A stretch of 64,000 bases of DNA, from positions 1 to 64,000 of the forward strand of contig NC_013131.1 in assembly GCF_000024025.1 (NCBI RefSeq), in the 5' to 3' direction. The stretch is from Catenulispora acidiphila DSM 44928 (GTDB lineage Bacteria > Actinomycetota > Actinomycetes > Streptomycetales > Catenulisporaceae). The notes under the pieces were generated by a model. That model did not search any database. It was not told the origin of the DNA and worked only from the letters and a program-made list of their open reading frames with translations. Of the stretch, positions 32,141-40,429 are shown piece after piece. The position numbers and the translations under genes are program-made. How positions within the stretch are numbered: position 1 is the first letter of the stretch; each line of letters opens with the position of its first letter.

Positions 32141-32149
32141 TACCAGTAC

Positions 32150-32410
32150 TCAGCCCGAACGCGCGGCATCAGAACTGGGCGCGTAGGGACCTGCCGCCAG
32201 GGCGTCGGCGAACCCCGCCCCAGTGGCCACGACCACGTGCTGAGGCGAGCCCATGCCGTCTCGGGCGACCTTCAGCGCGGTGTCCGCGCGGTCGGATCCC
32301 TTCACGCGAGCCAGGCGGCTCCAGTCAGCGCGGACAGTGCTATCGCGGTAACGCGGCTGGAGCGGCGCATCAGAACCCCTTGAGACAGCATGATTGTCAA
32401 CGGCATCGGA
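32150..32410 (-). pseudogene. Remnant of a cell-wall-binding repeat 2 (CWB2) protein
   Basis: One minus-strand frame is open for 87 codons and ends at a TGA (32150-32152), but it has no normal start codon at its head and is closed upstream by TAA. Its translation contains GSDRADTALKVARDG followed by VVVATGAGFADALAAGPYA, which matches the consensus of CWB2 repeats. Only about one repeat is present, with no signal peptide in frame. A short run in another frame (MRRSSRVTAIALSALTGAAW) looks like a signal-peptide start and would be joined by a frameshift. I read it as a decayed or truncated wall-binding gene. Confidence 0.6.
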
Positions 32411-32571
32411 TTATCACAGGGATCGATGTCCGGGAGATCATCAAGTCAGCCGACATGCCTTACGCATCAGCAGGAGCACCTACGAGACTGTTCCGCTCAT
32501 GAAAAGCGATCAGGCCCGGCTCCTAGCGACTTCCGTCACTGGAACCGAGCCTTTTCGTCGGTAACTGCAAG

Positions 32572-32655
32572 TGCGCGAGGGGGGAGTTGAACCCCCACGC
32601 CCTTTCGGGCACACGGACCTGAACCGTGCGCGTCTGCCTATTCCGCCACTCGCGC
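32572..32655 (-). tRNA. tRNA-Leu (CAG anticodon)
   Basis: Class II tRNA of 84 nt. The acceptor arm GCGCGAG pairs with CTCGCGC. The anticodon stem-loop CACGG-TTCAGGT-CCGTG gives CAG, a long variable arm is present (TGCCCGAAAGGGCGT), and the T loop GGTTCAACTCC is intact. CCA is not encoded. Confidence 0.95.
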
Positions 32656-33112
32656 TCGCTCTTGCTGCACAAACATTAGCACGCGCCGAAGGGGGCTCCC
32701 GCCACTATTCCGGGCGGCCCAAACGTCGCGCTCGTCACATCCGGAACGTCCGCTGATGGTCTGTTTCGACGATCGGAATCCGATGGGAACCGGTGGGGGG
32801 TGTCGCACGTCCTTGTGACGAGAGCGCATTCACCTTTCTGCTTGCGGTTCGTGGTGACGGAGCGTACGCGGCGGGCCGCTGAGCTGCGCGGGCGCGGCCG
32901 TGCGGCTGATCTCGCGGCGATGTGGGTACGCAGCGGGGGACGGGGTGGTTACGATCTCATCCGTAACAGGCACACGGACTGGACGTCGCAGCGGCGGGCG
33001 GTGTGTGTGACCGTGGGTCCGACGACGACGGCGCACCGCCCGGGTGTGCTGGACGACAGAATGGTCTGCGAGGCCGGTCAACGCTAGGCTGGCGCGCCGG
33101 AAGGGGGTGTCC
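32656..33112. other. Intergenic region between tRNA-Leu and fhaA
   Basis: No gene is recognised in 457 nt. The left part must contain the tRNA-Leu promoter (minus strand) and the right part the promoter of the fhaA-pknB cluster. I cannot assign hexamers with confidence. Confidence 0.4.
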
Positions 33113-34141
33113 GTGGGAGTCCTACAGCGGTTCGAGCGACGCATCGAAGGGTTGGTCAACGGCGCCTTCGCCAAGGCATTCAAGTCCGAGGTCCAGCCGG
33201 TGGAGATCGCCTCCGCGCTGCAGCGCGAGTGCGACGACCGGGCGGCCATAGTCAGCCAGGGACGGACCATGGTGCCCAACGACTTCACGGTCGAGTTGGG
33301 CGGCGTGGACTACGAGCGGCTGGCGACCTACGCCGGTCCCCTGGGCGCTGAACTCGCCGAACTCGTCCGTGAGTACGGTGCGGAACAGCGCTATATGTTC
33401 GTCGGACCGGTCGAGGTGAAGTTCGCGCGTGCGGCCGATCTCGACACGGGGATGTTCCGGATCCAAAGTCAGGCGTTGGCAGGAGTGGTGCCCGTGTCCT
33501 CGATGCAAGGCGAGCCCCAGGGCTACGACCCCTACGGCCAGCCTCCCCCCTACCAGGGCGGCCCACAGGGCGGTCCGCAGGGCCCGGGTGGACCCCAGGG
33601 CCCAGGCGGTCCCCAGGGCCCCGGCGGCCTGCAGCCCGTGCCGCCGCCGAACCCCGTGCCGCAGCCCGCGCCGTGGGGATCCCCGCCGCCCCCGCAGGGG
33701 CAGGGCGGTCCCCAGCCCGGCTGGGGCGCGCCGCCTCCCGGCCAGGGCGGCTACGACCAGGGCGGGTACGACCCGTACGGCCAGCCGCCGCCGCAGCAGC
33801 CCGGCTGGGGTCCCCCCGGCCAGCAGCAGCAACAGCAGCAGTACGCGCCGCCGCCGCAGTCCCAGACCCAATGCTGGGTGGAGATCAACGGCGCGCGGCA
33901 CATGCTGACCAAGCCGGTCACCACCATGGGCCGCGGTACCGACGTCGACCTGCGGGTCGACGACCCGTCGGTGTCGCGCCGGCACGCCGAGATCCGGATC
34001 GGGACTCCGTCCTACGTCTCGGACCTGGGCTCCACCAACGGCATCGTGGTCGACAACCAGCACGTCACGCAGGCTCCCCTGCGCGACGGCTCGGTGATCC
34101 ACCTGGGCACGACGACCATCATCTTCCGGCAGCAGGGCTAA
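33113..34141 (+). CDS. fhaA: FhaA: DUF3662 and FHA domain protein
   Basis: This 342-residue cytoplasmic adaptor has an N-terminal DUF3662 domain (LQRFERRIEGLVNGAFAKAF, KSEVQPVEIASALQRECD), a 100-residue Pro/Gly/Gln-rich linker with GGPQGPGG repeats, and a C-terminal FHA domain (MGRGTDVDLRVDDPSVSRRH, DLGSTNGIVVDN). FHA domains bind phosphothreonine. FhaA regulates peptidoglycan synthesis downstream of PknB in mycobacteria. The GTG at 33113 gives MGVLQRFERRIEGL, as in streptomycete FhaA, with GGAAGGGGG about 6 nt upstream. It is the first gene of the growth cluster. Confidence 0.92.
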   Translation: MGVLQRFERRIEGLVNGAFAKAFKSEVQPVEIASALQRECDDRAAIVSQGRTMVPNDFTVELGGVDYERLATYAGPLGAELAELVREYGAEQRYMFVGPVEVKFARAADLDTGMFRIQSQALAGVVPVSSMQGEPQGYDPYGQPPPYQGGPQGGPQGPGGPQGPGGPQGPGGLQPVPPPNPVPQPAPWGSPPPPQGQGGPQPGWGAPPPGQGGYDQGGYDPYGQPPPQQPGWGPPGQQQQQQQYAPPPQSQTQCWVEINGARHMLTKPVTTMGRGTDVDLRVDDPSVSRRHAEIRIGTPSYVSDLGSTNGIVVDNQHVTQAPLRDGSVIHLGTTTIIFRQQG

Positions 34142-34162
34142 GGGCGAGGCGAACCCGAACAG

Positions 34163-34690
34163 ATGTCCCAGCTGACCCTCACGGTGATCCGGCTCGCCTT
34201 CCTGGTGCTGCTGTGGCTGTTCGTGTTCTCCGCGGTCGGGGTCATGCGCTCCGACCTCTACGGATCCCGGACGAGCAAGCGCCAGCAGGCCAAGGCAGCC
34301 AAGGCCGCCGCCGCGGCGACCCAGCAGGTGCCCGCGCGCGGCGGCGCCCGCCAGCAGCCCTACAACCCCGGTGCCCGCCGCAGCGGCCCGCCGGCGCCCA
34401 CCCGGCTGGTGGTGGTCGGCGGCTCGCTGGCCGGCACCACCGTCAACATCACCAGCGGCCAGCAGGTGACGATGGGCCGGGCACACGACTCGACCATCGT
34501 GCTGGACGACGACTACGCCTCCAGCCGGCACGCGCGGCTCTATCCGGATGCCTCCGGGCAGTGGATAGTCGAAGACCTCGGCTCCACCAACGGCACCTTC
34601 CTCGGGCAGACGAAGCTGAACGCGCCGACCGTGGCACAGATCGGTGTCCCGATCCGCATCGGCAAGACCGTGCTCGAGTTGCGCGCATAG
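34163..34690 (+). CDS. fhaB: FhaB/FipA: membrane-anchored FHA domain protein
   Basis: The 175-residue protein has one N-terminal transmembrane helix (LTVIRLAFLVLLWLFVFSAV), a basic Lys/Ala-rich segment and a C-terminal FHA domain (MGRAHDSTIVLDDDYASSRH, DLGSTNGTFLGQ). In mycobacteria FhaB (FipA) links PknB/PknA phosphorylation to division proteins. It is 21 nt after fhaA and 19 nt before pstP, in one operon. Confidence 0.92.
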   Translation: MSQLTLTVIRLAFLVLLWLFVFSAVGVMRSDLYGSRTSKRQQAKAAKAAAAATQQVPARGGARQQPYNPGARRSGPPAPTRLVVVGGSLAGTTVNITSGQQVTMGRAHDSTIVLDDDYASSRHARLYPDASGQWIVEDLGSTNGTFLGQTKLNAPTVAQIGVPIRIGKTVLELRA

Positions 34691-34709
34691 GGATAAGGAG
34701 AGGTGCCAG

Positions 34710-36773
34710 ATGGCTCTTGTGCTCAGGTACGCGATCCGCTCCCATGTCGGGCTGATCCGGGAGGGCAACGAGGACTCCGGTTACGCCGGCCCGCGGCTGC
34801 TGGCGATCGCCGACGGCATGGGCGGCGCCGCCGCCGGTGAGCTGGCCAGCGCTGTCGTGATGACGACGGTCTCGCGGCTGGACTCCCCCGGCGGCGAGGA
34901 CCTGCTGTCCGGCACCGGGGAGATGCCCGTGATGGCGCCCGGCGGCGCCGGTCCCGGCCAGGGCCAGCCTGCTCCCGGCGCCCCGGGCGGCGGTCCGGGC
35001 GGTCAAGGCGGTCCCGGCGGCGTGCCGGAGAACGAGCAGACCCTGCACATCTCCCAGCACGACATGGCCGCCCGCGAGTCCGGCAACGCGCACTCGCCGG
35101 CCGACCCCGCCTTCGGCGAGCCCGACCTGGCGCTGCTGGGCGGCGCGGTGGTGGCGGCCAACGAGCGGCTGCGCGCGATCGTGGCCGAGCGCCCGGAGCT
35201 GGAGGGCATGGGCACCACGCTGACCGCGATGCTGTGGTCCGGCGGCCGTTTCGGCATGGTGCACGTCGGCGACTCCCGTGCCTACCGCCTGCGCGACGGC
35301 CTGCTGGAGCAGATGACCGCCGACCACACCTGGGTGCAGCGCCTAATCGACGAGGGCCGGATCACCGAGGAGGAGGCCGGCCACCACCCGCAGCGCTCCC
35401 TGCTGATGCGCGTCCTGGACGGCCGTACGCAGGTCGAGGCGGACATCGGCACCTTCGACGCCTACCCCGGCGACCGCTACCTGCTGTGCTCGGACGGTCT
35501 GTCAGGATTCGTCTCCCAGGAGACCCTGGCTGAAACCCTGGCCGCCTACGCCGATCCGCAGCAGGCTGTCGACGCCCTGATCGAGCTGGCTCTGCGCGCC
35601 GGCGGTCCGGACAACATCACCTGCATCGTCGCCGACACCCTCGACGACGGCACGATCCCCGGCGCCAGCCCGAACGAGTCCACGCAGATGCTGGGGTCGC
35701 TGACCCCGGTGGTGGTCGGCGCGGCCAGCGAGGGCGTGGAGCAGCTGCCCCGGTTCAGCACCCAGGGTTCCGGCGGGCCCGGTCCCGGTCCGCAGCAGGA
35801 TGATTTCCCGCAGAACCACCCGGCCGGCCGCGCCGCCCGGCTGCGTTCGCGCCGCAACCAGAACCAGAACTCGCAGAACCAGAACGCCCAGAACCAGCAG
35901 CTGGCCGCCGAGCAGCATCCCGGCGGACCGGTGACCACCGCGCAGCAGCAGTTCGACCCCTCCGCCCAGACCACTGAGCTGGACTCGGTGCCCGGGCAGC
36001 GAGGTCTGGTGCCCGGCGCGGAGAACCAGCAGCCCGGGTCGCGGCGCAATGCCGACGGCGGGTACGGCGGCGCTCCCGACGGTGGTCCCGGAGGTCCCGG
36101 CGGACCGGCTCCGGCCAAGCGGGGCAAGAAGGGCCTGATCATCACCGGCGCGGTGGTCGTGGTGCTGGCCGCGGCCGCGGGCGGGGCGTACGTGTACAGC
36201 CAGGGGCAGTACTACGTGACGCCGTCCACGGACAGCAAGCAGGTGCTGCTCTACCAGGGCTTGTCGCAGGTGTCGTTCGCCTCGTCGCAGCAGACGATGT
36301 CCGAGGGTCCGCTGTGGATCGCCTCGGTACCGCAGAGCAAGCGCGCCGACCTGTTCAAGACCGAGTCCTTCGGCTCCAAGGGCGCCGCGCTGAGCTACCT
36401 GGAGCAGTACCGGTCGGCCGCGAAGTCCTGTGCCGACTACCGGCACAACCAGCTGGTCGTCCAGAGTCACCCACAGCAGAGCGCCGTGACCGGCAAGACG
36501 GCGGGCACCACGGTGCCGGGGCAGAACCTCGCCCCGTCCGCGCCGCCCACGTCGTCGAAGGCCGGCGCCCCGCTGGCCAACGGTCCGGCGAACACTGTGC
36601 AGAACCCCACCGCGCCGACCGGCGACCCCGCCGGCACGACCGCCCCGACCGGCGGCGAGCAGGGGTCACCGGAGCCGCAGAATCCCACGTCGTCCCCCTC
36701 GGCGCCCGCGTCGCAGCCCGGTGACGACCCGCAGATGAAGGCGTACTGCGCCGGAACAACGGACGGTCCTTAG
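34710..36773 (+). CDS. pstP: PstP: PP2C-type Ser/Thr protein phosphatase
   Basis: The 687-residue membrane phosphatase reverses PknB phosphorylation. The PP2C motifs are present: IADGMGGAAAGELAS, GMVHVGDSRAYRLRDG, CSDGLSGFV and GGPDNITCIVADT. A Gly/Pro/Gln-rich insertion (about residues 70-135) interrupts the catalytic domain after the first motif block. A Gln/Asn-rich juxtamembrane region, one transmembrane helix (LIITGAVVVVLAAAAGGAYV) and a 200-residue extracellular Ser/Thr/Pro part follow. Start ATG 34710 follows AAGGAGAG. The protein is longer than the roughly 500-residue mycobacterial PstP. Confidence 0.92.
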   Translation: MALVLRYAIRSHVGLIREGNEDSGYAGPRLLAIADGMGGAAAGELASAVVMTTVSRLDSPGGEDLLSGTGEMPVMAPGGAGPGQGQPAPGAPGGGPGGQGGPGGVPENEQTLHISQHDMAARESGNAHSPADPAFGEPDLALLGGAVVAANERLRAIVAERPELEGMGTTLTAMLWSGGRFGMVHVGDSRAYRLRDGLLEQMTADHTWVQRLIDEGRITEEEAGHHPQRSLLMRVLDGRTQVEADIGTFDAYPGDRYLLCSDGLSGFVSQETLAETLAAYADPQQAVDALIELALRAGGPDNITCIVADTLDDGTIPGASPNESTQMLGSLTPVVVGAASEGVEQLPRFSTQGSGGPGPGPQQDDFPQNHPAGRAARLRSRRNQNQNSQNQNAQNQQLAAEQHPGGPVTTAQQQFDPSAQTTELDSVPGQRGLVPGAENQQPGSRRNADGGYGGAPDGGPGGPGGPAPAKRGKKGLIITGAVVVVLAAAAGGAYVYSQGQYYVTPSTDSKQVLLYQGLSQVSFASSQQTMSEGPLWIASVPQSKRADLFKTESFGSKGAALSYLEQYRSAAKSCADYRHNQLVVQSHPQQSAVTGKTAGTTVPGQNLAPSAPPTSSKAGAPLANGPANTVQNPTAPTGDPAGTTAPTGGEQGSPEPQNPTSSPSAPASQPGDDPQMKAYCAGTTDGP

Positions 36774-36775
36774 CA

Positions 36776-38761
36776 GTGTCGATGTCAGCCGCCCCGCCCC
36801 GGCCCGAAGAACCACTGATCCCCAAGCGCCGCAACACCGAGCTGCTGCTCAGTCTGTTCGCGGTGGCCGTCGCCATGTTCGCCTACGCCAACGTGGGCCT
36901 GGCCGACAACGGCAAACTGCCGGCCGGCATGTGGGGCGTCGGTGCGGGCCTGGTCGTCGTGGTGCTCGTCGCCAACGGCTTGACCCGCTACGCCGCGCCC
37001 TACGCCGACCCGCTGTTCCTGCCGCTGACGATCTTCCTCAACGGCATCGGCCTGGTGCTGATCCACCGCCTGGACATCTACGACACCGAGCACTTCCAGG
37101 CCCTGCACAAGCTCAACCCGGTCAAATACCACACCCCGCCGACCGGGTCGACGACGAACCAGCTGATGTACACCGCCCTGGGCATCATCGTGATGGCCGG
37201 CTTCCTGCTGTTCATCAAGGACCACAAGGTCCTGCAGCGCTATGCCTACATCTCGATGGTCAGCGGCCTGTTCCTGGTCGCGCTCCCGGCCATGCTGCCG
37301 GCCTCGATGTCCTCCCGGAACGGCGCGAAGAGCTGGGTGTTCCTGCCGGGCGGGGTCTCGATACAGCCGGCCGAGTTCGGCAAGCTCCTGCTGGTCTCGT
37401 TCTTCGCGGCGTTCCTGATGGCCAAACGGGACGCCCTCCGGGTCGCCTCGCGGCGGGTGCTCGGGCTGAACATCCCGCGCGGCCGCGACATGGGACCGAT
37501 CGCGGTCTGCTGGGTCCTGGCGATGCTCATCCTGGTCTTCGAGACCGACCTCGGTGTCTCGCTGATGTTCTTCGGCGCGTTCGTGGTGCTGCTGTACATC
37601 GCCACCGAACGGACCTCGTGGCTGGTCTTCGGCGTCACCGCGTTCATCGGCGGTGCCGTGTTCATCGCCACGACGGTGCCGCACGTCCAGGCCCGCGTGA
37701 ACAACTGGCTGCACCCGTTCACCGGCGAGATCTGCGCCCGTACCGCGGCGCCCGGGACGAACTGCCCCTCGGACCAGATCTCGCAGTCCATCTACGGCTT
37801 CGCCACCGGCGGCATCTTCGGCAAGGGTCTGGACCAGGGCCGGCCCTGGCTGGTCGGGTTCGCCAAGAACGCGGACTTCATCCTGGTCACGGTCGGCGAG
37901 GAGCTCGGCATGGTCGGGCTGTTCGCGCTGATGATGGTCTACACGCTGTTCGTGATGCGCGGCTTCAAGACCGCGCTGCTGATCCGCGACAACTACGGCA
38001 AGCTGCTCGCGGCTGGCCTGTCCGTGACGTTCGCCCTGCAGGTGTTCATCACCGCCGGCGGCGTCATGCGCGTCATCCCGCTGACCGGTCTGCCGATGCC
38101 GTTCCTGGCCGCCGGCGGTTCGGCGCTGGTGGCGAACTGGGTCGTGGTGGCGCTGTTGATCAGATTGTCCGACTCAGCACGGCGCCCGCTGCCGCCGGCG
38201 ATCCCGCTGACCGACGACGAGCTGCGGGCGATGCGGCTGGCGGCCGCTCAGAAGATGCCGTCGAACGCGGCTCCGGCCCGGCACGCCCAGCCGGCGGCGC
38301 AGACTCCGGCCGGCGGTCCGCCCCGGCCGCACCCGCTGGCGCAGCCCGGGCTCGGGCAGACCGGCCTGGCGCAGAGCGGCCTGGACCAGACCGGGCTCGA
38401 CACTCCCAGTGGTTCCGAGGAGCCGGCGCCGCCTGGGGCGAGCGACCCCACCGAACCGATGCCCGTTCGCCGCGTCGCCGCGGCCGGTGCCGGCGCGGAC
38501 GACGTGACGCAAGCCGTTCCCTCCCAGCCGCGCGGTTACGGCGAGCAGACGATGCTGCGCGCAGCGGAGGCGACCCAAGCGATGCAGGCCACATCCGGCC
38601 CGAGAGCGGAACCGGAACAGGGCGCGACGGAGTCCTATACCCCGGCGTTCGAAGACGAAGATGACGACGACGTGCGGACGCGGCCGACCCCGGCGCCCGG
38701 GGCGAACCCGGGCGAGGTGCCGGGCCGGCCGGGTCCGACTGAGCGGAGGTACGGACCGTGA
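36776..38761 (+). CDS. rodA: RodA/FtsW-type SEDS peptidoglycan polymerase
   Basis: SEDS glycosyltransferases polymerise lipid II together with a class B PBP. The 661-residue protein has about ten to twelve membrane helices and family motifs (SSRNGAKSWVFLPGGVSIQP, ETDLGVSLMFFGAFVVLLYI, LTGLPMPFLAAGGSALVANW). A cytoplasmic tail of 190 residues, Pro/Ala/Gln-rich, extends beyond the core. GTG 36776 lies 2 nt after the pstP stop, with an in-frame ATG at 36782; which is used is unclear. The stop overlaps pbpA (GTGA), consistent with a SEDS-bPBP pair. Confidence 0.92.
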   Translation: MSMSAAPPRPEEPLIPKRRNTELLLSLFAVAVAMFAYANVGLADNGKLPAGMWGVGAGLVVVVLVANGLTRYAAPYADPLFLPLTIFLNGIGLVLIHRLDIYDTEHFQALHKLNPVKYHTPPTGSTTNQLMYTALGIIVMAGFLLFIKDHKVLQRYAYISMVSGLFLVALPAMLPASMSSRNGAKSWVFLPGGVSIQPAEFGKLLLVSFFAAFLMAKRDALRVASRRVLGLNIPRGRDMGPIAVCWVLAMLILVFETDLGVSLMFFGAFVVLLYIATERTSWLVFGVTAFIGGAVFIATTVPHVQARVNNWLHPFTGEICARTAAPGTNCPSDQISQSIYGFATGGIFGKGLDQGRPWLVGFAKNADFILVTVGEELGMVGLFALMMVYTLFVMRGFKTALLIRDNYGKLLAAGLSVTFALQVFITAGGVMRVIPLTGLPMPFLAAGGSALVANWVVVALLIRLSDSARRPLPPAIPLTDDELRAMRLAAAQKMPSNAAPARHAQPAAQTPAGGPPRPHPLAQPGLGQTGLAQSGLDQTGLDTPSGSEEPAPPGASDPTEPMPVRRVAAAGAGADDVTQAVPSQPRGYGEQTMLRAAEATQAMQATSGPRAEPEQGATESYTPAFEDEDDDDVRTRPTPAPGANPGEVPGRPGPTERRYGP

Positions 38762-40230
38762 ACCAGCCGATCAGGCGGGTGGCGATCTTCTGCTTCCTGC
38801 TCATCGCCAGCCTGCTGGTCAGCTCCAACTACCTGCAGGTGGTCAACGCCGACAGCTACAAGGCGCGGGCCGGCAATCAGCGCACCGAGCTGGACTACTA
38901 CGCCTATCCGCGGGGCAAGATCCTCACCGCGGACGGCACCGTCATCGCGGACTCGGTTCCCTCCGGCGGTCTGCAGTACAAGTACCAGCGCACGTATCCG
39001 CTGAAGGCCGACTACGCCAACATCACCGGCTGGAAGTCGATCGTCTACGGCTCCAGGGACATCGAGAACGTCCTCGACAAGTACCTGCAGGGCACCGACA
39101 GTTCGGAGTCGGTCGCCAACTTCATGGACACGCTGACCGGCAAGTCCAAGAAGGGGGGCGACGTCCAGCTGACCTTGCAGAACGCGGTGCAGCAGGCCGC
39201 GATCAAGGGGCTGGGCAAGCAGAACGGCTCGGTCGTGGCCCTGGACCCGACCACCGGCGCGATCCTGGCGATGTACTCCAGCCCGAGCTTCGACCCGAAC
39301 GGGATAGCCTCCAACGTCAGCGAGACCTCGACCGCCGCGGGCAACGCGCTGGAGGCGGACAAGGGCAAGCCGAACCTGAACCACGCGATCGGGGAGAACT
39401 ACCCGCCCGGCTCGGTGTTCAAGATCGTCACGGCGGCCGCGGCGCTGGACTCCGGGAAGTTCACCGAGACCGGCTCGACCGGCGCGGACCCCAACTTCTA
39501 CTCGAACGGCTCCGGCTACAAGCTGAAGAACGAGGACGGCACCTGCTCGGGCACCGACCTGAAGACAGCGCTGGCCGAGTCCTGCAACTCCGTCTACGGC
39601 TTCGTCGGGGCCACGCTCGGCTCGCAGATCATGTCCACCTACGCCTCGAAGTTCGGCTTCAACGACCCGAGCCTGAAGATCCCGCTGCAGGTGGCGCAGT
39701 CGAACTTCCCCTCGCCCGCCACCGTGGGCACCAACGTGCTGGGTCTGGCCCAGGACTCGATCGGCCAGGGCGACACCCAGGTGACCCCGCTGCAGGCGGC
39801 GATGATAGCGGCCGCGGTGGCCAACGGCGGCACGATCATGCAGCCCTACATGGTGGACAAGGAGACCGCGCCCAACGGGCACGTCACCTACAAGGGGTCG
39901 GACCACCAGCACGAGCTCAGCCAGGCGATGAGCCCGGCGACCGCGGCGACCCTGGATGACATGATGCAGAACGTCGTCACTCACGGCACCGCCCAGGGCA
40001 GGGGGATCCCCGGCGTCCAGATGGGCGCCAAGACCGGTACGGCGCAGCGGGCCTCGGGCCAGAACCCGCTGGCGTGGTTCGTCTGCTACGGCACCGCCAA
40101 CGGCAAGAAGGTCGCGGTGGCCGTGATGGTCGACACCAACGACCCCAGCATCCGCAGCGACGTCAGCGGTGTGAACTTCGCCGGCCCGACGGCGCAGGCG
40201 GTGTTGAAGGCGGCGCTCGGCGTGGGCTAG
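38758..40230 (+). CDS. pbpA: PbpA: class B penicillin-binding protein (transpeptidase)
   Basis: The 490-residue class B PBP has an N-terminal membrane anchor (VAIFCFLLIASLLVSSNYLQ), a dimerisation domain, and a transpeptidase domain with SxxK in PPGSVFKIVTA (Ser near residue 219), SxN in AESCNSVYG and KTG in AKTGTAQ. It cross-links peptidoglycan made by the upstream SEDS polymerase. The start GTG overlaps the rodA stop by 4 nt. Confidence 0.94.
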   Translation: MNQPIRRVAIFCFLLIASLLVSSNYLQVVNADSYKARAGNQRTELDYYAYPRGKILTADGTVIADSVPSGGLQYKYQRTYPLKADYANITGWKSIVYGSRDIENVLDKYLQGTDSSESVANFMDTLTGKSKKGGDVQLTLQNAVQQAAIKGLGKQNGSVVALDPTTGAILAMYSSPSFDPNGIASNVSETSTAAGNALEADKGKPNLNHAIGENYPPGSVFKIVTAAAALDSGKFTETGSTGADPNFYSNGSGYKLKNEDGTCSGTDLKTALAESCNSVYGFVGATLGSQIMSTYASKFGFNDPSLKIPLQVAQSNFPSPATVGTNVLGLAQDSIGQGDTQVTPLQAAMIAAAVANGGTIMQPYMVDKETAPNGHVTYKGSDHQHELSQAMSPATAATLDDMMQNVVTHGTAQGRGIPGVQMGAKTGTAQRASGQNPLAWFVCYGTANGKKVAVAVMVDTNDPSIRSDVSGVNFAGPTAQAVLKAALGVG

Positions 40231-40429
40231 GAGGGACGGCCACGGCCGGGGGGCGTTGTCGGACCGGTCGGGCGCGGGCCACCGCGCCGAGCCGGTCCGC
40301 ACCGGGATTGCCGGCGCTCGGCTCTGGCGCCGGAGCCGGTTCGGGGGATACTGCCGGAAGCAAGTTTTCGACTGAGACGATGTCAGACTCGCCGCCACCG
40401 CGCGGTGAGCGATGAGCTGGAGCGATGAG

